NCBI GenBank assembly: GCA_023264315.1
Contig: JALQST010000166.1
Location: 1-6,886 of the forward strand
Direction: 5' to 3'
Length of the DNA: 6,886 bases
DNA from: Nodosilinea sp. BSH.14
Lineage (GTDB): Bacteria; Cyanobacteriota; Cyanobacteriia; Phormidesmidales; Phormidesmidaceae
Both the position numbers and the translations under genes were made by a program. Numbering within the stretch: the first letter of the stretch is position 1; each line of letters begins with the position of its first letter. The notes under the pieces are model-generated. The model made no database searches. It saw nothing but the letters and a program-made list of their open reading frames with translations, and was not told the DNA's origin. Positions 1 to 5,608 of this stretch are shown here, in pieces.

Positions 1-7
1 TTGGCCG

Positions 8-34
8 TTCACCCTGAGCCTGTCGAAGGGTGAA
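8..34. repeat. Dispersed palindromic repeat, unit 1
   Basis: An 8-bp perfect inverted repeat (TTCACCCT at 8-15, AGGGTGAA at 27-34) encloses the 11-nt loop GAGCCTGTCGA. The core CCCTGAGCCTGTCGAAGGG matches a short hairpin repeat that I recall as scattered through intergenic regions of many bacterial genomes (REP-like). It lies upstream of the DUF937-like gene and at the edge of the window, so it may also be the 3' flank of an unseen upstream gene. There is no T-run after the stem, so it is not a standard intrinsic terminator. Confidence 0.75.
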
Positions 35-35
35 A

Positions 36-56
36 AGGCTTCGGCAGACTCAGCCT
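36..56. repeat. Dispersed palindromic repeat, unit 2 (inverted copy)
   Basis: A 5-bp perfect stem (AGGCT at 36-40, AGCCT at 52-56) encloses an 11-nt loop, TCGGCAGACTC. Read on the other strand the loop is GAGTCTGCCGA, which differs from the loop of unit 1 (GAGCCTGTCGA) at only two positions. It is therefore a diverged copy of the same element in opposite orientation, directly beside the first. The stem sequence differs from unit 1 but stays paired. Confidence 0.65.
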
Positions 57-122
57 GAGCGGTATTTTATTCGCCAGTCTAGTCATACTGAGAATTGCGG
101 ACAAATGGTTGAGAGGTTGCCA

Positions 123-156
123 TGGGAGAAGGGTAGCATGGTACCCGTGGGAGAAG
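123..156. repeat. Direct repeat and small hairpin in the leader of the DUF937-like gene
   Basis: The nonamer TGGGAGAAG occurs at 123-131 and again at 148-156. Between and overlapping them lies a small hairpin, GGGTA (131-135) pairing with TACCC (142-146) around a 6-nt loop. The position, just upstream of the ATG at 175, would suit a leader element, but the elements are short and could be chance. Confidence 0.3.
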
Positions 157-158
157 CC

Positions 159-164
159 AGAGGA
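159..164 (+). promoter_or_regulatory. Ribosome binding site that favours the ATG at 175
   Basis: The purine run AGAGGA ends 10 nt before the ATG at 175. It supports that start over the in-frame TTG at 109, which would add 22 residues unlike the family's usual N-terminus. Confidence 0.6.
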
Positions 165-174
165 TGGAATCTGT

Positions 175-705
175 ATGTCTTTGTTTTTCGATGTGTTGAC
201 GGCCATCAATAACCCCAACCAGCAGGGCAGTGTGGAACAACTGGGAACAGTGGTGGACTCCTTCCAGCAGTTGGCCAGCCGCCAGGGGCTCGACAGGGCC
301 CAGATGGCGCTGCTGCTGGATAGTCTGGGTGGGGCGCTGCAACCCGTCCTTCAGGATCAAGCCAGTGCCCTCGGGGTAGTGGGGCTAGAGGGGCTGCTCG
401 GGACATTGGCGGGGTCGGGCAGTTTGGGGCTGTTGCAGGTCGCCATCCCGCGCCCTATCCAGAGGGAAATTATCCAGGCCGTAGCCCAGCAAACCGGCGT
501 GGAAGCCGACCAAATTCAGGCCATGCTGCCCCAACTGCTGCCCGCCATCATCGGCCTGTTGGGGCTGGGATCGGCAAAACCGGGTACCAGCGGTCCCAAC
601 AGCCTGCTGGAGGCCTTTCTGCAATCGCCCCCCGGCCAAAGCACCGACCTCGGGACGGTGATCACCTTTGCCAGCCGCTTCCTCAACCCTCCCGCCCAGC
701 CGTAG
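175..705 (+). CDS. DUF937-like protein of unknown function
   Basis: This encodes a 176-residue protein. It opens with MSLFFDVLTAINNPNQQGS, the kind of start I associate with cyanobacterial DUF937 (YidB-like) proteins, and is rich in Gln, Leu and Ala. A central segment around residues 95-130 (AVAQQTGV, then MLPQLLPAIIGLL) has the helix pattern usual for DUF937, and a C-terminal segment (residues 157-172, ending ASRFLNP) resembles the tail of cyanobacterial homologues. I see no signal peptide, enzymatic motif or clear membrane segment, though residues 65-90 and 118-132 are hydrophobic. In some homologues the tail carries an Asp-rich, calcium-loop-like stretch; here it is PPGQSTDLG and not acidic. 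The ATG at 175 has an upstream AGAGGA. polA follows after 53 bp on the same strand, so co-transcription is possible but not shown. The family has no established function; the assignment comes from remembered similarity. Confidence 0.8.
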   Translation: MSLFFDVLTAINNPNQQGSVEQLGTVVDSFQQLASRQGLDRAQMALLLDSLGGALQPVLQDQASALGVVGLEGLLGTLAGSGSLGLLQVAIPRPIQREIIQAVAQQTGVEADQIQAMLPQLLPAIIGLLGLGSAKPGTSGPNSLLEAFLQSPPGQSTDLGTVITFASRFLNPPAQP

Positions 706-758
706 GGCAACCCACCCCTTAAAATATAGCGTCTTCCATCCTGAGACTGAGTATTGCC

Positions 759-3695
759 GTGGCTGTCCCCTCTTCCTCCGCCGAAACGCCCACCCTGCTG
801 CTGGTCGATGGCCATTCCCTGGCCTTTCGTTCCTTCTACGCTTTTGCCAAAAATGCCGAGGGCGGCCTACGTACCTCCACGGGGGTGCCCACCAGCGTGT
901 GCTACGGCTTTTTGAAATCCCTGCTGGACATGATGGAGGTGGAAAAGCCCCAGTATGCCGCCGTGGCCTTCGATTTGGCCCAGCCCACCTTTCGCCACGA
1001 GGCCGACACCGGGTACAAAGATGGCCGACCCGAAACGCCGGAGGGCTTCATGGAGGATGTCAACAATCTGCAAGAACTGCTGCGGGATTTTGGCCTCAAC
1101 ATCTACACCGCACCGGGTTTTGAGGCCGACGACGTCATCGGCACCCTGGCCCACCAGGGCAAGGCGGCGGGTCTGCGGGTGAAGATTCTTAGCGGCGACC
1201 AGGATTTGTTTCAGCTCATCGACCCGGAGGAGCAAATCACCGTACTGCACCTGGGCAACGCTTTTGCCAAAGGGGCCAAAAACGGACTGGCCCAGGAATT
1301 CAAAACCGACGAGGTGAAGGCCAAGCTCGATATTCTGCCCGCGCAAGTAGTGGACTACAAGGCCCTGTGTGGCGATTCCTCCGACAACATCCCTGGGGTG
1401 AAGGGGATTGGGGCTAAAACAGCGGCCAAACTGCTGGCGGAATTTGGCGATTTAGATACGATTTACGCCAATATCGGCATTATCAAGGGCGCAACCCAGA
1501 AAAAACTGATCGAGGGTAAAGATTCCGCCTACCATTCGCGGTTTATGGCCACCATCGTCACCGATGTGGATTTGGGGGCCGATTTAGAAACCTGTAAACT
1601 AGAGGGCTTTGACCCCGATGTGGTGATTCCGGCGTTGAAAAAGCTGGAGTTTCAGAATTTCATTAACCGCCTGGGCAAGTTGCAGGTGGCCTTTGGGGGA
1701 GAGGCGGGGAGTCGGGAGTCGGGAGTTGGGAGTCGGGAGTCGGGAGTCGGGAGTCGGGACACAGAAGGAGATACGTTAGGGGCGGATGTTGCGTTTTTTT
1801 CGGCAGAGGAAACGGACGAGGCCCAGGCGGTGCAGGCGGTGGCCATTCGGCCCCAAATTATCACCACGGAAGCCCAGCTTTACGAACTGCTGGATATTCT
1901 TTCGGCTCAGAAAAATCCTGAAACCCCCGTTGCTTGGGACACGGAAACGACCTCGTTGGAACCGAGGGATGCCCAGCTTGTCGGCATTGGCTGCTGTTGG
2001 GGCAGCGGTCGGGATCAGATGGCCTACATTCCTGTGGGGCATTCTGAGGGCGATCAATTACCCCTAGAAACCGTCCTAGAAGCGCTGCGCCCCATTTTAG
2101 AAAGTGCCGAATTTCCTAAGGCGCTACAAAATGCCAAGTACGACCGTTTGGTGCTGCGAAATCAGGGTATCCAACTGGCGGGCGTTGTCTTTGATACCAT
2201 GCTAGCCAGCTATGTGCTGAATCCAGAATCGAGCCACAATTTGACCGATCTCAGCCTGCGCTACCTCAACCTAGTGGCCCAGAGTTACACCGACCTAGTT
2301 CCCAAGGGCAAAACGATTGCCGATATTACGATTCCTGCCGTAGCAGACTATTGTGGAGCTGATGTCCACACGACCTACTTGCTAGTACCAAAGCTACGGG
2401 CAGAACTGGCGGAAAATCCTCAACTGTACGGCTTATTTTCAGGCATTGAAATCCCCCTAGAACCCGTCCTCGCGGACATGGAAGCCATCGGTATCCGAGT
2501 GGATGCGGATTATCTAGGAAAATTCTCTAAAAAGCTAGAAATTGACCTGGTCGAGATTGAAAAACAAGCCTACGAAGCTGCCGGAGAAGTCTTTAATCTG
2601 GCTTCTCCCAAACAACTTAGCGAACTGTTTTTTGAGAAGCTGGGACTCGACAAGAAAAAGTCTCGCCGCAACAAATCCGGCGGCTATTCCACCGATGCCG
2701 CGACGCTGGAAAAACTCCAGGGCGACCATGCCGTGGTGGATTTGGTGGTGGAACACCGCACCCTGTCGAAGCTCAAGTCTACCTATGTGGATGCACTACC
2801 TGCCCTAATTCGGCCCGATACTCACCGGGTGCATACCGACTTTAACCAGGCCGTCACGGCCACAGGTCGGCTGTCATCATCGAACCCCAATTTGCAAAAT
2901 ATTCCCATTCGAACGGCCTTTAGTCGGCAAATTCGGGCGGCATTTATTCCCGCTGAGGGCTGGCAACTGGCGGCGGCAGACTATTCTCAAATTGAGTTGC
3001 GAATTCTCGCCCACCTTAGCGGCGAACCTGTGCTGGTGGAAGCCTATAACAATAACGACGACGTTCACGCCCTCACCGCCAAATTGCTGCTCGAAAAAGA
3101 CGATATTTCCTCCGAAGAACGCCGCCTCGGAAAAATCATCAACTTTGGGGTGATCTACGGCATGGGGGCCTCCCGCTTTGCCCGTGAGGCTGGTGTTAGC
3201 CGCACCGAGGCCAAAACCTTCATCGACCGCTACTACGAACGCTACCCCCAGGTGTTTGAATACCTGCAACAAATGCAGCGGGAAGCCATCGCCAACGGCT
3301 ATGTGCAAACCATTTTTGGGCGACGACGCTACTTCAATTTCACCGATGGCAAACTGCGTTCCCTCCACGGCACTGACCCCGCCACCATCGACCTCGACCA
3401 ACTCCGCACCAATGGTTACGAAGCCGGACTCCTCCGCGCTGCCGCCAATGCCCCCATCCAGGGCAGCAGTGCCGACATCATCAAAATCGCCATGATTCGC
3501 CTGCACGAATTACTCAAGGACTACCAGGCCAACCTGCTCCTACAAGTTCACGACGAACTGGTGTTTGAAATTCCCCCCGACGAGTGGGACGACCTGCAAC
3601 CCAACATCACCGCTGCGATGGAATCCGCCGTTTCCCTCCAGGTGCCCCTCAAAGTCGAAGCCCACGCTGGCCCCAACTGGATGGAGGCCAAGTAG
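759..3695 (+). CDS. polA: DNA polymerase I with 5' nuclease, proofreading and polymerase domains
   Basis: A 978-residue PolA (E. coli: 928) that fills repair gaps and removes RNA primers from Okazaki fragments. The 5' nuclease domain is about residues 10-300: VDGH near residue 17, EADD (D124, D125), GDQD (D147, D149) and GDSSDN (D206, D209), the expected metal ligands. A linker follows, containing a tandem repeat (residues 317-333). The 3'-5' exonuclease is about 375-560 with Exo I DTE (D394, E396), Exo II D462 in KYDR and Exo III Y531/D535, so proofreading should be active. The polymerase domain has motif A (D741 in DYSQIELR), motif B (R788, K792, F796, Y800) and motif C (HDE with D932, E933). 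Phe at 796 is the E. coli-type residue that discriminates against dideoxynucleotides. The start is GTG: an in-frame TAA at 720-722 bars earlier ATGs, and the next in-frame ATG lies past the first catalytic motif. The ribosome binding site is weak (GAG, 7 nt upstream). An insertion of about 18 residues relative to E. coli precedes NAPIQGSSAD, as I recall from cyanobacterial PolA. Confidence 0.98.
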   Translation: MAVPSSSAETPTLLLVDGHSLAFRSFYAFAKNAEGGLRTSTGVPTSVCYGFLKSLLDMMEVEKPQYAAVAFDLAQPTFRHEADTGYKDGRPETPEGFMEDVNNLQELLRDFGLNIYTAPGFEADDVIGTLAHQGKAAGLRVKILSGDQDLFQLIDPEEQITVLHLGNAFAKGAKNGLAQEFKTDEVKAKLDILPAQVVDYKALCGDSSDNIPGVKGIGAKTAAKLLAEFGDLDTIYANIGIIKGATQKKLIEGKDSAYHSRFMATIVTDVDLGADLETCKLEGFDPDVVIPALKKLEFQNFINRLGKLQVAFGGEAGSRESGVGSRESGVGSRDTEGDTLGADVAFFSAEETDEAQAVQAVAIRPQIITTEAQLYELLDILSAQKNPETPVAWDTETTSLEPRDAQLVGIGCCWGSGRDQMAYIPVGHSEGDQLPLETVLEALRPILESAEFPKALQNAKYDRLVLRNQGIQLAGVVFDTMLASYVLNPESSHNLTDLSLRYLNLVAQSYTDLVPKGKTIADITIPAVADYCGADVHTTYLLVPKLRAELAENPQLYGLFSGIEIPLEPVLADMEAIGIRVDADYLGKFSKKLEIDLVEIEKQAYEAAGEVFNLASPKQLSELFFEKLGLDKKKSRRNKSGGYSTDAATLEKLQGDHAVVDLVVEHRTLSKLKSTYVDALPALIRPDTHRVHTDFNQAVTATGRLSSSNPNLQNIPIRTAFSRQIRAAFIPAEGWQLAAADYSQIELRILAHLSGEPVLVEAYNNNDDVHALTAKLLLEKDDISSEERRLGKIINFGVIYGMGASRFAREAGVSRTEAKTFIDRYYERYPQVFEYLQQMQREAIANGYVQTIFGRRRYFNFTDGKLRSLHGTDPATIDLDQLRTNGYEAGLLRAAANAPIQGSSADIIKIAMIRLHELLKDYQANLLLQVHDELVFEIPPDEWDDLQPNITAAMESAVSLQVPLKVEAHAGPNWMEAK
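1707..1759 (+). repeat. Heptanucleotide tandem repeat (GGGAGTC)n inside polA
   Basis: Seven consecutive GGGAGTC units (1707-1755) are followed by a partial GGGA; the third unit (1721-1727) reads GGGAGTT. In the polA frame three units make 21 bases, giving the heptapeptide period GSRESGV at residues 317-333. The run sits in the linker between the 5' nuclease and the 3'-5' exonuclease, where extra residues should be tolerated. Seven-base tandem repeats are known from cyanobacteria as STRR sequences, usually between genes; placement in an essential-type coding region is less usual. Because seven is not a multiple of three, gain or loss of one unit would shift the frame. Confidence 0.95.
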
Positions 3696-3699
3696 AGTC

Positions 3700-3722
3700 A
3701 AGGAGAGGGGCTGGGGGTGAGG
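3700..3722. repeat. GC-rich dispersed repeat between convergent genes
   Basis: The 43-bp gap between polA and the LCP gene carries AAGGAGAGGGGCTGGGGGTG followed by AGG. On the other strand it contains CCTCACCCCCAGCCCCTCTC, a motif I recognise as a widely scattered short repeat in many bacterial genomes, often translated by accident as PHPQPLS in spurious reading frames. It forms no stem-loop with a T-run, so no terminator is visible for either convergent gene. Confidence 0.6.
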
Positions 3723-3738
3723 TCTTTCGGGGGGGAGG

Positions 3739-5169
3739 TTAGAGCGCTTCTCCGAGTCCCTGGTTCCAGTCTTGGCCGAGCTGGATGGTGATGTCGGAAT
3801 GGAGGGCACCGGTGCTCTCGACGCGGGCTTCGCCAATGCCGAGGAAGCGCTGCACCGTTTCGGCGGTGGCCATGTCGCCCCGCTGGGCCACGATGCGGCT
3901 GATGGGCAGGGGCTCTCGCAGGTTGCGGTCTACGCTGATGTTGGAGTAGCCACTGTCGCGCAGGGTTTTGGTGAGGGCCTGAACCGCCACCGGATTATTG
4001 GTGCTGTCTTGGATGACAATGCGCACCCGGCTGGGATCTTGGGTGCTAGCGACGGTTTGGGTGCCGAAGCCAAAATACTGATCCACCAGGGTATCGATGT
4101 CGCCATAGCTGGGCAACCAATAGCTGACGCTGTACTCGCTGGGGCTACTGAAGTTTCCAGGCAGCATCAGCATTTGCACGTTGGATCGGTTCACCTGGGA
4201 GGCATAGCCGAGCAGGGCCAGCAGTTCCTCAACCTTGAGGTTGGTATCGACGTTGGATTGAACCACCGACAAAATTTTGGGCAGACGGGCAATGGTGGCC
4301 GGATTGATGGTTTGCTCGGCCAGGGCGCGCATAAACATTTGCTGCCGCTGAACGCGGCCAATGTCGCCGTTGGCATCGTAGCGGAAGCGCAGGAACTGAA
4401 GCGCCTTATTGCCATCGAGATGCTGCTCCCCGGCCTTGAGGTTGATATAGAGGTGTTGGCTGTCGTCTTGATATTTCATATCCTGGGGCACCGTGACCGT
4501 GACCCCACCTAGGGCATCGATCAGCTTTTCCACCCCTTGCACATTGATGCGCACATAGCGGTCAATGGCCACACCCCCCAGCAAATCGCTGACGGATTCC
4601 GCCGCCAGGGCAGGGCCACCATAGGCGTTGGCTTCGTTTAACTTGGTGAGACGGCCTTGCACGTAGGTGCGCGTATCCCTCGGCAAAGACAGCACCACCA
4701 ACTGCCCCGTCTGCGGATTAAACCGGATCAGCAGCATCGAATCGGACAGGCCGTCAAAGGAGTTGACCAGGGCATGGTAGCCCACGTTTCTCAACTCTGG
4801 GGGCACCTCATCCACGTCGGTGGTGAGTACCTTCATGCCCAACACCAGGATGTTCACCGGGCGGGTGAGCCGAGGCAGACGCAAACTTCCCCCCGAGGAA
4901 ATGGGTTCATTGTTGTTAAACACACTGGCATCATCGGCGGTCAGTTGTTGCTGTTGTAGGGGCGTGGCTGAAAGCGACACGGCCAACAGTGCTCCCGCTA
5001 TGGCCGATACACTGGCTACCCCGGCCAAGGCCACACCCATACCCAGCACCCGAGGTAAACGCCAGCGGGCAGGCTTGCGCTTAGCCCCCGCCCGCGACCA
5101 AGTGGCGGGCGGATGGGGGTGCTGGGGCATGGGGCGCATCGGGGACGGGCGGGTTTTGCGGGAAGACAC
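3739..5169 (-). CDS. LytR-CpsA-Psr (LCP) family membrane protein with LytR_C domain
   Basis: A 476-residue membrane-anchored protein. The basic, Pro-rich N-terminus (1-40) is followed by one membrane segment (about 41-68), so the rest should lie outside the plasma membrane. The LCP domain spans about residues 104-285: D143 in LSDSMLL, the Arg of LPRDTR (162-167), KLNEANAYGG (176-185) and the block RFRYDANGDIGRVQRQQ (261-277), the Arg/Asp set that binds polyprenyl-pyrophosphate lipid in this family. The LytR_C domain is about 380-466 (VRIVIQDSTNN to ITIQLGQDW). LCP enzymes move lipid-linked glycopolymers onto peptidoglycan. Cyanobacteria lack classical teichoic acids, so the polymer here is unknown; Anabaena ConR is a family member tied to septum and heterocyst formation. 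The GTG start is set by TAG two codons upstream and a GAGG six bases before it; the next start, ATG at codon 11, has no such site. It converges on polA and diverges from the transketolase-like gene. Confidence 0.93.
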   Translation of the reverse strand: MSSRKTRPSPMRPMPQHPHPPATWSRAGAKRKPARWRLPRVLGMGVALAGVASVSAIAGALLAVSLSATPLQQQQLTADDASVFNNNEPISSGGSLRLPRLTRPVNILVLGMKVLTTDVDEVPPELRNVGYHALVNSFDGLSDSMLLIRFNPQTGQLVVLSLPRDTRTYVQGRLTKLNEANAYGGPALAAESVSDLLGGVAIDRYVRINVQGVEKLIDALGGVTVTVPQDMKYQDDSQHLYINLKAGEQHLDGNKALQFLRFRYDANGDIGRVQRQQMFMRALAEQTINPATIARLPKILSVVQSNVDTNLKVEELLALLGYASQVNRSNVQMLMLPGNFSSPSEYSVSYWLPSYGDIDTLVDQYFGFGTQTVASTQDPSRVRIVIQDSTNNPVAVQALTKTLRDSGYSNISVDRNLREPLPISRIVAQRGDMATAETVQRFLGIGEARVESTGALHSDITIQLGQDWNQGLGEAL

Positions 5170-5175
5170 AGGCTA

Positions 5176-5179
5176 CCTC
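5176..5179 (-). promoter_or_regulatory. Ribosome binding site that sets the GTG start of the LCP gene
   Basis: Read on the minus strand, GAGG lies 6 nt before the GTG at 5169, and an in-frame TAG overlaps the spacer. No earlier start is possible, and the alternative ATG at codon 11 has no purine-rich site in front of it. Confidence 0.6.
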
Positions 5180-5284
5180 ATCCGGAGAAATCGGGGTGGG
5201 AATGGTGCAGAAGCATTCATCGAGGCCATTATGGGGCAAATGATTCAAAGTGGCGCAGATAATTCGCTGAAATGGTGAATTCTT

Positions 5285-5334
5285 GTTGCGAAATATCCCC
5301 AATTCGCCCTGGTTGCGAAATATCCCCAATTCGC
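5285..5334. repeat. Two exact 23-bp direct repeats with internal dyads
   Basis: Bases 5285-5307 and 5312-5334 are identical over 23 bp and are separated by CCTG, giving a 27-bp period. Each begins GTTGCGAAATATCCCC and ends AATTCGC. Within each copy GCGAA and TTCGC form a 5-bp dyad around a 10-bp A/T- and C-rich spacer, the layout of a dimeric regulator's site. A further AATTCGC occurs at 5261-5267. The pair lies about 115-165 bp upstream of the LCP start and about 275 bp upstream of the transketolase-like start. It may be a tandem operator or a short intergenic tandem repeat with no regulatory role. Confidence 0.9.
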
Positions 5335-5412
5335 AAGCCATACCCCATACGAACTGGCTGATCTCCCCTGATCGGGCCGCGCAAGCCCTCAGACCCAGCT
5401 AGCCCTATCCTA

Positions 5413-5434
5413 CATGGCTCAGCGTGAGCCCATG
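5413..5434. other. Compact hairpin in the divergent intergenic region
   Basis: GGCTCA (5416-5421) pairs with TGAGCC (5425-5430) around the 3-nt loop GCG, and CAT/ATG can extend the stem past a single bulged C at 5431. No T-run follows on either strand, so it is not a typical intrinsic terminator. It may be a leader structure or a protein-binding palindrome. Confidence 0.5.
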
Positions 5435-5493
5435 GGTAAGAACCTTAACTAAGTCTTGATGCAGCCCTTCACAGTGATCCCACAGTATTGAAT

Positions 5494-5567
5494 GATGGAG
5501 AGGGATCAATAGCCATTTGCCGCCATCTGCCCCTGGGCGATGGAGGATGGGCTGTAGCCTCTCCCAT
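5494..5567 (+). promoter_or_regulatory. Candidate structured leader RNA upstream of the transketolase-like gene
   Basis: Three co-linear helices can stack into one imperfect hairpin. The outer helix pairs 5494-5503 with 5558-5567, including the perfect GGAGAGG/CCTCTCC and one bulged C. The middle helix pairs AGCCAT (5511-5516) with ATGGGCT (5547-5553), with one bulged G. The tip pairs CCATC-T-GCC (5523-5531) with GGC-GATGG (5536-5543), capped by the tetraloop CCTG. It ends about 41 nt before the ATG. I recognise no known riboswitch class; the TPP riboswitch core CTGAGA is absent. The fold was worked out by eye. Confidence 0.4.
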
Positions 5568-5596
5568 ACCGCTGTGTCCCCCTTAGACCCATCATT

Positions 5597-5600
5597 AGGA
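5597..5600 (+). promoter_or_regulatory. Ribosome binding site of the transketolase-like gene
   Basis: AGGA lies 8 nt before the ATG at 5609, which fixes the start of this reading frame. Confidence 0.6.
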
Positions 5601-5608
5601 CAATCACT

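Larger units (their letters stand above)
5170..5608. other. Divergent intergenic region between the LCP and transketolase-like genes
   Basis: This 439-bp stretch separates two genes transcribed away from each other and must hold both promoters. I see no convincing protein-coding or tRNA gene in it. It contains the two 23-bp direct repeats (5285-5334), a tight hairpin (5413-5434) and a long imperfect hairpin (5494-5567). Neither direction shows a strong -35/-10 pair. The ribosome binding sites at its two ends are the only expression signals I would trust. Confidence 0.7.

Noticed and set aside
109..174. TTG start that would lengthen the DUF937-like protein by 22 residues
   Set aside because: The ATG at 175 has an AGAGGA at proper spacing and gives the family-like N-terminus; the added residues look like translated leader.
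720..725. TAAAAT as a -10 box for polA
   Set aside because: It is a reasonable -10 match, but there is no -35-like hexamer about 17 bp upstream; not enough to call a promoter.
2877..3506. Long open frame of 209 codons on the minus strand inside polA
   Set aside because: It lies antisense to conserved polymerase motifs A and B and resembles no family I know; a shadow of codon bias.
3772..4512. Open frame of 246 codons on the plus strand inside the LCP gene
   Set aside because: It is antisense to the LytR_C and LCP domains, whose motifs are intact, and shows no recognisable protein family features.
5081..5341. Minus-strand open frame of 86 codons containing LGIFRN twice
   Set aside because: The repeated peptide is just the translated 23-bp DNA repeat, and the frame runs into the LCP coding region out of phase.
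5436..5449. Possible NtcA site, GTA-N8-AAC
   Set aside because: It misses the TAC half-site by one base and has no well-placed -10 element downstream.
5468..5496. Promoter TTCACA-17 bp-AATGAT for the transketolase-like gene
   Set aside because: The -35 is good but the -10 matches only four of six bases, and it would start transcription inside the outer arm of the proposed hairpin; I could not decide between them.
5494..5608. TPP riboswitch upstream of a ThDP-dependent enzyme
   Set aside because: The conserved CTGAGA and the second ThDP-binding bulge sequence of the TPP riboswitch are not present.
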